DNA of 36,621 bases from Streptomyces sp. ADI96-02 (GTDB lineage Bacteria > Actinomycetota > Actinomycetes > Streptomycetales > Streptomycetaceae): contig NZ_ML123034.1 in the NCBI RefSeq assembly GCF_003846185.1, positions 564,387 through 601,007 on the forward strand. Direction: 5' to 3'. Positions within the stretch are counted from its first letter, which is position 1. Each line of letters opens with the position of its first letter. Below, piece after piece: positions 16,116-23,693 of this stretch. Below the pieces are notes generated by a model. It was not told the origin of the DNA. It did no database searches and saw only the letters and a list, made by a program, of their open reading frames with translations. The translations under genes and the position numbers were made by a program.

Positions 16116-17954
16116 TCAGAAGGTCAGACCCCAGGAGTCGATGTAGCCGGAGTCACTTGCGGCGACATCGCGCACCTGGAGCTTCCAGACACCGTTGGCG
16201 GTCTCGCTCGACGCGTTGACCGTGTACGAGGCCAGGACGTCGGCGGCCGAGTCGCCGCTGCTGGAGTTCTTCAGCCGGTACGCGGTGCCGTCCGGGGCGA
16301 TCAGGTCGATGACGAGGTCACCGCGGTAGGAGTGCTTGACGTCCACGTCGACCTTGAGGTTCGACGGGGCGTTTCCGGTGCGGCCGGTGACGGTGACGGA
16401 CGAGGAGACGGTCGCGTTGTCCTGGATCGTCACATCGGTCGCGGTGGAGAAGGTGGCGCCGCTCGGGGCGGTGCCACCGCCGGTCACGGCGTTCACGGTC
16501 TTGGCCGCGTCGGCGATGCCCGTGCCGCAGCCGCCGGTGCAGGTTCCGGGCAGCGGGCGGCTGTTGGTCCTGATCGCGGACTCGATGTCGGCCGGGGTCA
16601 GGGACGGCTTGGCCGACTCCAGGAGTGCGGCGAGGCCGGCGATGTGCGGTGCGGCCATCGACGTGCCCTGGTACGGGGTGTAGTTCTCCGACGCCTGGGT
16701 GGTCGTGCCCGAGTTCAGCGTGGAGTAGATGCCGTTCTGCGGGGTGGTGATGGTGCCCGGCGTGTCGGTGCCGCGGCGGGTCTCGCCGCCCGGGGCGGCG
16801 ACGTCGATGTTGCTGCCGAAGTTCGAGTACCAGGAACGGCCGCCCTCGCGGTTCGTCGAGGCCACGTTGATGACGTTGGCACAGTTGGCCGGCGTGAAGG
16901 CCGACGCGTTGGCGTTGCTGTTGCCCGCCGCGACGACGACGGTGGAGCCGCGCGACACCGCGCCGTTGATGGCGGTCTGATAGACGCTCGGGCAGGTGGA
17001 ACTGCCTCCGCCCAGGCTCAGGTTGATGACCTTGGACGGGGTCGGGTTGGCCGGGACGCCCGGGACCGAACCGCCCGAGGCCCAGGTGATGGCGTCGGCG
17101 ATGTCCGCCGAGGAGCCGCCGCACTTGCCGAGCACCCGCACGGGCTGGATCTTGGCGTTGTACGCGATGCCCGCGACGCCCTTGCCGTTGCCGGTCGTCG
17201 CCGCGATCGTGCCCGCGACGTGCGTGCCGTGCCAGGACGACGTGCTCGCCTGGGAGCCGGCGTAGCACTCGTTGGCGGTGGCGTTCCAGTCGCCCTCGTC
17301 CTTCGGGTCGGCGTCGCGGCCGTTGCCGTCCCGGGCGTACGAGGTCTCGGAGACGAAGTCGTAGCCGGAGACGATGTTGCCGGCGAGGTCCGAGTGGGCC
17401 GCGTAGCCGGTGTCGATGACCGCGACGTTGACTCCGCTGCCGGTGGTCTTGTCCCAGGCTCCGGGGACGTTCATCCCGCCGGTGGTCTCGAACAGGTCCC
17501 ACTGCTGGTTGTAGAGCGTGTCGTTCGGGGTGACCGCCATCGCGTAGGCGCGGATGTCGGGCTCGACGGAGGCGACCGACGGGTCGGCGCGGAAGGCGGC
17601 CATGACCTCGTCGACGTCGCTCTTGCTCGCCTTGCCCCCCAGGTCCACCAGGGCGCCGCCGCCGGCGAGGCGGCGCTCGAAGGACAGGCTCTCGCCGGTC
17701 TTCTCGGCCTTGGCGGCCGTGTCGCCCTTGGCCGCGGTGTTCGAACCGGCCTCGGCTGCCGAGGACTTGTAGGTGACGATGACCTTCTCGACGGGCGCGG
17801 CCGGCAGCTCGGTCATGGCCTGCGAAGCGGGGGCGGGCTTCGGCGTGGGGGTCGCCGAGGCGGACTCCTTGGCCACGGCGGACGTGGCGGCGGCACCAAT
17901 GATCATGGTGCTGGCGGCCACGGCGGATATGAGTCTCCGTCTGGAACCGTTCAC
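16116..17954 (-). CDS. Secreted S8 family serine protease (subtilisin) with C-terminal P domain
   Basis: This 612-aa secreted protease has a signal peptide (MNGSRRRLISAVAAST..., about 28 residues) and an inhibitor-I9-like propeptide to about residue 140. The subtilisin domain contains the full triad: Asp181 in VAVIDTG, His242 in HGTHVAGT and Ser432 in GTSMAAPH, with oxyanion Asn345 in AAGNSN. A proprotein-convertase P domain occupies about 500-612 (VTVTGRTGNAPSNLKVDVDV ... GVWKLQVRD). GTG 17954 is preceded by GAGAGG at 7 nt. The gene lies upstream of the LAL regulator and has a long, dyad-containing 5' region. It probably degrades extracellular protein. Confidence 0.96.
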   Translation of the reverse strand: MNGSRRRLISAVAASTMIIGAAATSAVAKESASATPTPKPAPASQAMTELPAAPVEKVIVTYKSSAAEAGSNTAAKGDTAAKAEKTGESLSFERRLAGGGALVDLGGKASKSDVDEVMAAFRADPSVASVEPDIRAYAMAVTPNDTLYNQQWDLFETTGGMNVPGAWDKTTGSGVNVAVIDTGYAAHSDLAGNIVSGYDFVSETSYARDGNGRDADPKDEGDWNATANECYAGSQASTSSWHGTHVAGTIAATTGNGKGVAGIAYNAKIQPVRVLGKCGGSSADIADAITWASGGSVPGVPANPTPSKVINLSLGGGSSTCPSVYQTAINGAVSRGSTVVVAAGNSNANASAFTPANCANVINVASTNREGGRSWYSNFGSNIDVAAPGGETRRGTDTPGTITTPQNGIYSTLNSGTTTQASENYTPYQGTSMAAPHIAGLAALLESAKPSLTPADIESAIRTNSRPLPGTCTGGCGTGIADAAKTVNAVTGGGTAPSGATFSTATDVTIQDNATVSSSVTVTGRTGNAPSNLKVDVDVKHSYRGDLVIDLIAPDGTAYRLKNSSSGDSAADVLASYTVNASSETANGVWKLQVRDVAASDSGYIDSWGLTF

Positions 17955-18513
17955 GGTGATACCTCTCGACTACGGTGCGGAGCGAGGGCGGACGACGCGG
18001 CGATCGCCGTGGGGTCAGGGGTCGGCGATGCTGCGTGCCCCGGGTTCGGGCACGCCCGTGTGCCGCCCACGCGACGGCCCCTGGTCAAGGGCCGCCACCT
18101 GCGGAACCGCTGTGAACACGCGCATGAGCTGGGCGATGTGGGGGTGGGTTCCGCCGGTGCCGCAGACAGTAGGGAAACGCGAGATGAACGCGATACGGGG
18201 AAAACCCTTGTCCCCCCGCACCCGGCCCCCTCGGCCGCCCTCGGCGCGAACCGCCCCCGGGGGGCCGCCGGCGGGGCGACCGGCCGTGGCAGGTATGGGC
18301 GGGGTCCGGCTTCGTGCGGGGGCGGGGCACGCGGGGGCGGCGGCCCGGCACGCGGCAAGTGATCGCCGGGGCTGATCGATTGGTCCGCCTCGCCCGGGGC
18401 GGACGGTGCCGGGGGCCTGGTCCGGCGGCGCGTCAGTGAGGAGCGCGGATGGATGGCCTCACCGTGCGGCGAGGGACGGGCAACGGAGAATGCGCGGCCG
18501 GATCAGTCCGGGA
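17955..18513. other. Intergenic region upstream of the S8 protease (559 bp)
   Basis: I see no convincing gene here. Long frames on both strands are Arg/Pro/Gly-rich shadows. One short minus-strand frame (18015-18221, 68 codons, GTG start) has a protein-like middle section but no ribosome site, so it is not called. The region holds a 19-bp dyad at 18197-18215 and a small inverted repeat, CGTGCCC-N7-GGGCACG, near 18033-18053. It probably serves as the control region of the protease gene. Confidence 0.6.
18197..18215. promoter_or_regulatory. 19-bp imperfect palindrome upstream of the S8 protease gene
   Basis: The sequence follows GGGGAnAAnnnTTnTCCCC, with symmetric arms and only the centre and one outer pair unmatched. 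It lies about 240 bp upstream of the protease start. Candidate operator, possibly for the neighbouring LAL regulator; inference only. Confidence 0.35.
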
Positions 18514-19128
18514 TCAGGACCGGTCGGCATCGGGCCCGGCACCGGGGCCGATGCCGTTCGGCACCGGGCTGTTCGGTGTGACGAGGCCTGTCGCGGCCAG
18601 GACCGCCTCCACCGTCTCCTCCACCGTCAGCTCCGCGTTGTCGATCCAGGACCCCTCGCCGGCCAGTTCGGTGCGCATGGCCGTGTCCAGGAAGGACCAG
18701 TCCGTCGTCAGCCTCTTGTCGCGGGCGAGGTTGCGCTCCCACGCCTTGGCCGCCCCGGGGGCGAGCACGACGAAGTGCAGCGGGCCGACGGCGATTCGCC
18801 TGCGGTAGAAGTCGATGTGGGCGCGGCGCACGACCACGTCGTCGAGCACCGGGAGGAATCCCGCGGTGACGAAACTGTCCGCCAGCAGGGCGGCGTTGCG
18901 CGCTCTGAGGAAGATCTGCCGGTCCGCCTCCTCGTCCCGCTCGGGCGCGGGCCGGCGGCCACCGCTGACGATGAGGTCCTGCAGGGCGTCCACCTCGATG
19001 TGGGCCGAGGCGGCGAACCGGGCGGCGAGTGCGGCGGCCACCGTGCTCTTGCCGCTGCCCGGGATGCCGCTCAACAGCACGGCTCCTGCGGCCGGTTCGA
19101 TGTCCACCGCTACCTCCGACCAGGCCAT
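18514..19128 (-). CDS. P-loop kinase / AAA-family ATPase, chloramphenicol-phosphotransferase-like
   Basis: This 204-aa P-loop phosphotransferase has Walker A GIPGSGKS at residues 21-28. A conserved acidic pair sits in FLPVLDDVVVRRAHIDFYRRR (about 92-111), followed by the strand PLHFVVLAP and an Arg/Lys-rich lid (KAWERNLARDKRL). The arrangement resembles chloramphenicol phosphotransferase and small-molecule or polynucleotide kinases. The substrate cannot be read from the sequence. ATG 19128 has CGGAG 7 nt upstream; a longer frame starting six codons earlier lacks a ribosome site. It is divergently placed, 210 bp from the methyltransferase operon, so it might protect against or modify that product (inference). 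Confidence 0.82.
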   Translation of the reverse strand: MAWSEVAVDIEPAAGAVLLSGIPGSGKSTVAAALAARFAASAHIEVDALQDLIVSGGRRPAPERDEEADRQIFLRARNAALLADSFVTAGFLPVLDDVVVRRAHIDFYRRRIAVGPLHFVVLAPGAAKAWERNLARDKRLTTDWSFLDTAMRTELAGEGSWIDNAELTVEETVEAVLAATGLVTPNSPVPNGIGPGAGPDADRS

Positions 19129-19304
19129 CGCGCCACTCCGTTCCACCGTGTCCGGGGCCCGTCCGCCGCGCCCCGCCGTACCGTTCCGCGCCTCGCGATC
19201 CTATGGGCTCGCCGGGATCCGAGGCGGTTCGACGGCCGCGGGAACTTCCGAGGCCGGACCGCCGACTACTGGGAGGAGTGAAGCCGGCGACGGGTGCGGC
19301 AGCA

Positions 19305-19320
19305 GGGCCCCTCGGGGCCC
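19305..19320 (+). promoter_or_regulatory. GC hairpin just before the methyltransferase ribosome site
   Basis: GGGCCCC and GGGGCCC form a perfect 7-bp stem with a 2-base loop, ending 18 bases before the ATG at 19339. It could influence translation initiation of the operon's first gene. There is no terminator tail. Tentative. Confidence 0.35.
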
Positions 19321-19338
19321 GGGAGGAGGCCGAGAGGC

Positions 19339-20079
19339 ATGCAGTGGTACGAGGACGACTCGCTCTGGAGCGATTTCGCCACGACGATGTTCCCGCCGGC
19401 CCGGGCCGAGTCGGCTGCCGCTCTCGTGGGCTCCTCGCCCCTGCTGGACTTCCCACCGGGCTCACGGGTGCTGGATCTGGCGTGCGGACCCGGGCTGTTC
19501 GTCTTGCCGCTGGCCCGGCGCGGTTACGAGGTGACCGGGGTCGACCTCTCCCCCTCCCTGCTGGAGACGGCACGGACCGCCTGCGCCGAGGCGGGGGTGG
19601 ACGTCCGGCTGGAGCGGGCGGACATGCTGGCGTACACGGAGCCCGGGGCCTTCGACGTCGTGCTGAACGTCTTCACGTCGTTCGGATACTTCGAGGATCC
19701 GGACGACAACCTCCAGGTTCTGCGCAACGCCCGTGAAAGCCTCGCTCCGGGCGGTCAGTTGCTCGTCGACGTGATGGGCAAGGAGGTGCTGGCCGGGTGG
19801 ATCGGGCGGCCCAAGGCGGTGGATCTGCCCGACGGTTCGTTCGTCGTCCAGCGCGACACCGTGCTCGACAGCTGGCGGCGGCTGCGCACGGACTGGACCC
19901 TGGTGCGCGGCGGGTCCGCCCGTACCGCGTCGATCCTCTCCTGGCTCTACTCCGCGGCCGAGCTGGCCGCCCTGTTCGAGCGTGCGGGCTTCACCGACGT
20001 GGAGTGCTTCGGCGGCTTCGACGCGTCCGGCTACGATCAGCGCTCCGAGAGGCTCATCGTGCGCGGGAGGCGCAAGTGA
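19339..20079 (+). CDS. Class I SAM-dependent methyltransferase
   Basis: This 246-aa methyltransferase has SAM motif I VLDLACGPGLFVLPLA at about residues 44-59. EVTGVDLSPSLLETAR supplies the acidic ribose contact, RADMLAY is motif III, and AFDVVLNVFTSFGYFEDPDDN and SLAPGGQLLVDVMG are motifs IV-V. The C-terminal half has beta strands and a helix as in small-molecule N-, O- or C-methyltransferases. The acceptor is unknown. ATG 19339 is preceded by GAGAGG and GGAGGAGG. The stop overlaps the next start as GTGA, so it is the first cistron of the PLP / ATP-grasp / MFS operon and presumably methylates that pathway's intermediate or product. Confidence 0.92.
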   Translation: MQWYEDDSLWSDFATTMFPPARAESAAALVGSSPLLDFPPGSRVLDLACGPGLFVLPLARRGYEVTGVDLSPSLLETARTACAEAGVDVRLERADMLAYTEPGAFDVVLNVFTSFGYFEDPDDNLQVLRNARESLAPGGQLLVDVMGKEVLAGWIGRPKAVDLPDGSFVVQRDTVLDSWRRLRTDWTLVRGGSARTASILSWLYSAAELAALFERAGFTDVECFGGFDASGYDQRSERLIVRGRRK

Positions 20080-21179
20080 GGCCCTGGGCGCGGCCGTCGC
20101 CCGGCGGCGGGGCCGCGACCGTGCACGAGCACATCACCGACGCGGTGAAGTCACCGGACCTGATCCGGCTCGACGAGGACGTGGTGCTCGCCCGGTTCGA
20201 GACGATGAAGGTGTACGCGGCGCTCGGAGCCGTGCGCTCCCTGCTCCGGCGCGGCCTGGTGGTCCCCGGGCAGACGCTGGTCGACAGCTCCAGCGGCATC
20301 TACGCGGTGGCGCTGGCCATGGCGTGCCACCGCTACGGCCTGCGGTGCCACATCGTCGCCTCCACGACCGTCGACACCACGATGCGCGCCCAGTTGGAGA
20401 TACTCGGCGCGACCGTCGACCGGATGCCGCCGTCGCAGAGCCTGCGCCTGGACCAGGAGTTGCGGGTGCGCCACGTGCGGCGGCTGCTCGCGGAGCGGCC
20501 CGACTTCCACTGGATGCGCCAGTACCACGACGCCGTCCACTACGACGGCTACCGGGAGTTCGCCGATCTGGTCGCGGCGTCGCTGCCCGACGGCCCGCTG
20601 ACCGTGGTCGGCGCGGTGGGCACCGGGGCCTCCACCGGCGGACTGGCCCGCGCCCTGCGGGAGTCGGGACGGGCGGTACGTCTGGTGGGCATCCAGCCGT
20701 TCGGCAGCGTGACGTTCGGCAGCGAGCAGTTCAGCGACCCGGAGGCCATCATCGCGGGGATCGGCAGCTCGATCCCGTTCGGGAACGTGCACCACGAGCT
20801 GTACGACACCGTGCACTGGCTGGACTTCCGACACGCGATGGCGGGTGCGGTCGGGCTGCTGCGGCAGCACGCCGTGTTCGCGGGACTGTCCACCGGGGCC
20901 GCTCATCTGGCGGCCTCGTGGGAGGCGGCGCGCGATCCGGGCCGGCTGCACCTGGTGCTCGGGGCCGACACCGGACACCGTTACGCGGAGCGGGTGTTCG
21001 CCCGTCACGCGGAGGCCCTGGACCCGGCCGGGCTGCGGCCCCGGCGCATCGAATCGCTCGACGCCCTGCGACCTCCGTGGTCGGTGCTGGAGTGGGCGCG
21101 CCGCGCCGCGCCCGAGGCCGCCCGGCTGACCGAAGAGGGCTCCCCCGCCCCCGTACCGACCGTGGAGTTGCTGCCGTGA
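20076..21179 (+). CDS. Fold-type II PLP-dependent enzyme (cysteine synthase / SbnA-like)
   Basis: This 367-aa enzyme belongs to the tryptophan-synthase-beta/cysteine-synthase superfamily. Lys45 in FETMKVYAALGA is the likely Schiff-base lysine. SSSGIYAVALA (71-81) matches the substrate-binding SSGNxGxA loop, and GTGASTGG (182-189) is the phosphate-binding loop. Such enzymes perform beta-replacement or elimination on serine- or cysteine-type substrates; SbnA relatives make diaminopropionate precursors. The motif around the lysine is atypical (no GSxKDR), so the reaction may be unusual. GTG 20076 has GGGAGG 5 nt upstream and overlaps the methyltransferase stop; GTG 20121 is the alternative. Its own stop overlaps the ATP-grasp start. 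Confidence 0.88.
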   Translation: MRPWARPSPGGGAATVHEHITDAVKSPDLIRLDEDVVLARFETMKVYAALGAVRSLLRRGLVVPGQTLVDSSSGIYAVALAMACHRYGLRCHIVASTTVDTTMRAQLEILGATVDRMPPSQSLRLDQELRVRHVRRLLAERPDFHWMRQYHDAVHYDGYREFADLVAASLPDGPLTVVGAVGTGASTGGLARALRESGRAVRLVGIQPFGSVTFGSEQFSDPEAIIAGIGSSIPFGNVHHELYDTVHWLDFRHAMAGAVGLLRQHAVFAGLSTGAAHLAASWEAARDPGRLHLVLGADTGHRYAERVFARHAEALDPAGLRPRRIESLDALRPPWSVLEWARRAAPEAARLTEEGSPAPVPTVELLP

Positions 21180-22399
21180 CCATCGCCGCACTGGAATCCC
21201 TGTCCTTCGGGCTGGGCCGGATGGCCGAAGCCGCCGCGGAGACCGGGCACCGCCTGTGCCTGCTGACCGGCGACCGCTCGGTGTACCGGCACGAGCTCGC
21301 CACCCTGCCCTCCGGCGCGCTGACCGTCGTCGAGGTCGACACGCACGACCCGCGGGCGACCCGGCGGGCGCTGGCCGAGGTGCCCTCCCTGGCCGGGCTG
21401 ATCAACACGACGGACACCTGGAGCGAGGTCGGGGCGACGCTGGCGGCGGAGTTCGGGCTCCCGGGCCCCGATCCGGAGGCCGTCCGGCTGTTGCGGGACA
21501 AGCGCCGGGTGCGGGAGGCGCTGCACGCGCGCGGGATGAGCCGGAGCAGTGCGGTGGCGGTGCCGTCGGGGCCGGAGGCGGCCGGGGCGGTGCTGCGTGA
21601 GGTGGGACTGCCGGCCGTCCTGAAGGACTCGGCGGGCACCTCCTCGCGCAACGTGTGGATCGTGCACGACGAGGAGGCCCTGCACCGGGCGCTGGCGGAG
21701 TGCGGGCGGGCTTCGCTGATGGGCACGCTGTTCGCGGAGGCGTTCCTGGCCGGTCCGCTGTACAGCGCCGAGACGATCAGCTGGGAGGGGGCGACCCGGC
21801 TGCTGGGCGTGCTGAGCCGGCAGACGTCGCGGGAGAACGTGGTCCGCGAGGAGGCCGCCGCGTTCCCGGTGGCGCTGCCCGTGGAGGAGCGGGCCGGGAT
21901 CGAGGCGTGGGTGGGGCGGGTCCTGGCGGCGTCCGGGCACCGCGACGGCTTCGCCCATGTGGAGTTCATCCTCACCGCCCGCGGCCCGGAGCTGGTGGAG
22001 GTCAACCGCCGGATCGGCGGCGCGCTGGTGGGCGAGGTGCTGTGCCGGACGCTCGGCACGAACGTGTACACGGCCATGATGGAGGTGGCCCTCGGCCGCC
22101 GTCCGCGCCTGCTGGACGCCCCGCTCTACGCCGACGGGCCCGCGTACGGATTCGTCCTGGTCTACGCGGACCGGCCCGGGGTCCTGAAGGGCTGGCACGG
22201 CCTGGACGAACTGGCCGCCTTCCCCGGTTCCGTCGAGTGGTACCCGACCCGCGAGCCCGGCGAGACGCTGGCCCATGTGGGCGACCAGCGCGGCTGCACC
22301 GGCATCGTGCTGGCCGCGGCGGCGACCGCGGAGCTGGCCCAGCACCGGGCGTGGAGCGCGGCCGTCCGCGTCCGCCCGGTCGTCGCCGGCACGCCGTGA
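21176..22399 (+). CDS. ATP-grasp ligase (carboxylate-amine ligase type)
   Basis: This 407-aa ATP-grasp enzyme has a pre-ATP domain at about residues 1-100. Then come the central ATP-binding part with LRDKRRVREAL (106-116) and LPAVLKDSAGTSSRNV (145-160), and the grasp core with HVEF (Glu263) and VEVNRRIGG (274-282), whose Glu and Asn are the usual magnesium ligands. This is the pattern of L-amino-acid ligases (BacD/DdaF relatives), which join a carboxylate to an amine through an acyl phosphate. Substrates are unknown. GTG 21176 overlaps the PLP gene stop as GTGA. It is followed within 10 bp by the exporter gene, which suggests it makes the pathway's amide or peptide bond. Confidence 0.9.
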   Translation: MTIAALESLSFGLGRMAEAAAETGHRLCLLTGDRSVYRHELATLPSGALTVVEVDTHDPRATRRALAEVPSLAGLINTTDTWSEVGATLAAEFGLPGPDPEAVRLLRDKRRVREALHARGMSRSSAVAVPSGPEAAGAVLREVGLPAVLKDSAGTSSRNVWIVHDEEALHRALAECGRASLMGTLFAEAFLAGPLYSAETISWEGATRLLGVLSRQTSRENVVREEAAAFPVALPVEERAGIEAWVGRVLAASGHRDGFAHVEFILTARGPELVEVNRRIGGALVGEVLCRTLGTNVYTAMMEVALGRRPRLLDAPLYADGPAYGFVLVYADRPGVLKGWHGLDELAAFPGSVEWYPTREPGETLAHVGDQRGCTGIVLAAAATAELAQHRAWSAAVRVRPVVAGTP

Positions 22400-22409
22400 G
22401 CCGGGGCCG

Positions 22410-23684
22410 GTGAGCGGGCGGGGCGCGGGAGGCGGCGGGCCGGGAGCGGGCGGGGCGCGGGAGGCGGCGGGGTCTGAGCCGACGGCCGTACGACGGCGGA
22501 TCACCGGGCCGCAGGGATTCCTGCTGGCGGGCTCGTTCCTCATCACGCTGGGCAGCTTCGCCGTCCTGCCGTACATGTCGGTGCTGCTGCACCAGCGGCT
22601 CGGCCTCCCGCTCGGCACGGTCGGCGTCGTCCTGGCCGTCGCGTCGCTGATCCAGTTCGCCGGGGGTGCGGTGGCGGGTCCGGTGGTGGCGCGGATGGGG
22701 CTGCGGCGGGCGATGCTGCTGGCGCTGGCCCTGCGGACGGCCGGGTTCGGCGCGTTCGTCCCGGGACTGACGAGTCCGGTGCTCGCCGTCGGGGCGCTGT
22801 TCCTGGTGTCCGCGGGGGCGGCGCTGTATCTGCCGGCCAACAAGGCGTACCTGGTGGACGGCGCGCCGCCCGAGGATCGTCCGAGGCTGCTGTCGGCGAG
22901 CGGATCGGCGTTCAACGCGGGGATGGCGCTCGGCCCTGCGGCGGCTGCTCCCCTCGTGCTGGGCTCGCCCGGCGTGCTGTTCGCTTGCGTGACCTTGCTG
23001 TTCGCGCTGGTCGGCGCGGGGCACGCGCTGCTTCCACGTGCGGCGGCCGAGGGTCCGGCGGATTCGGCGGATTCGGCGGATCCGCCGCCGGACCGCGCGG
23101 CCGGCGGAACGCGCACCGGCCTCTCGCCGTTCCTGGTCACGACGGCGAGCGTGTACGCGTTCATGTTCTTCCAGCACTTCCTGGCGCTGTACGCGGTGCC
23201 GCGCACCTCGGCGGGCTTCTACGGAGCGGTCCTGATGGGGTACGCGGGCCTCCTGGTCGTCGCCCAGCCGCTGCTGGCCGAGCGGATCGCCGCGCTGTCC
23301 TACCGGGCGGCGCTGCGGTGGGGCTTCGGTGCGATGGCGGCGGGCATGGCCGCGATCGCGGTCGGCGGCCACGCGGGCATCGTGGTGGGCGCGGCGCTGC
23401 TGTGCGTGGGCGAGATCGTGCTCTTCCTGAAGAACGACCTGGAGGCGCTGGCCCGTTCGACCGCGCCGCCGGCCGCCGTCTTCGGCCGCCAGCGGCTGGC
23501 GGCGGGCATCGGCGCGTTCGCCGCCGGGTTGGTCGGCGGCCAGTTGTACGGGGCGGCGGAGGCGGTGGCGTCGGCGCGGGTGTTCTGGCTCGTGGTGTGC
23601 CTCCAGTGCCTGCTGCTGCCGGTGCTGCTGCTCGGCCGCCGCGGGGCCCGGGGCCGTATCGGGCCCCGGGCGTCCGCCGGTTGA
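22410..23684 (+). CDS. MFS transporter (probable product exporter)
   Basis: This ~424-aa major facilitator transporter has about 11-12 hydrophobic segments. The first is GFLLAGSFLITLGSFAVLPYM. RMGLRRAMLLALALR, in the loop between helices 2 and 3, is the typical DHA1-like motif. A hydrophilic central loop of roughly 45 residues (PADSADSADPPP...) divides the two halves. GTG 22410 is the only in-frame start near the ATP-grasp stop, with a weak ribosome site. The first ~25 residues are Gly/Arg-rich and are encoded by a 28-bp direct repeat. Being last in the operon, it most likely exports the product. It converges on the sigma factor gene with only 9 bp between. Confidence 0.88.
   Translation: MSGRGAGGGGPGAGGAREAAGSEPTAVRRRITGPQGFLLAGSFLITLGSFAVLPYMSVLLHQRLGLPLGTVGVVLAVASLIQFAGGAVAGPVVARMGLRRAMLLALALRTAGFGAFVPGLTSPVLAVGALFLVSAGAALYLPANKAYLVDGAPPEDRPRLLSASGSAFNAGMALGPAAAAPLVLGSPGVLFACVTLLFALVGAGHALLPRAAAEGPADSADSADPPPDRAAGGTRTGLSPFLVTTASVYAFMFFQHFLALYAVPRTSAGFYGAVLMGYAGLLVVAQPLLAERIAALSYRAALRWGFGAMAAGMAAIAVGGHAGIVVGAALLCVGEIVLFLKNDLEALARSTAPPAAVFGRQRLAAGIGAFAAGLVGGQLYGAAEAVASARVFWLVVCLQCLLLPVLLLGRRGARGRIGPRASAG
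22412..22471 (+). repeat. Two-copy 28-bp direct repeat (32-bp period) at the exporter start
   Basis: A 28-base G-rich sequence starting GAGCGGGCGGGGCGCGGG at 22412-22439 recurs without mismatch at 22444-22471. The period, 32 bp, is not a multiple of three. The repeat begins two bases into the predicted exporter gene, so a change in copy number would shift its reading frame. Confidence 0.85.
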
Positions 23685-23693
23685 GCGGGACCG

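Noticed and set aside
18015..18221. 68-codon minus-strand frame with GTG start upstream of the protease
   Set aside because: The middle looks protein-like, but there is no ribosome site, codon use is weak and it overlaps the dyad; left as intergenic.
15873..18362. Long plus-strand frame (829 codons) opposite the S8 protease
   Set aside because: The protease on the other strand has a full catalytic triad and signal peptide; this frame is Gly/Val/Arg-rich antisense.
22396..22413. Five-codon mini-frame chaining the ATP-grasp stop and exporter start by two GTGA overlaps
   Set aside because: Likely a coincidence of GTGA-rich sequence; nothing else supports a translated leader peptide.
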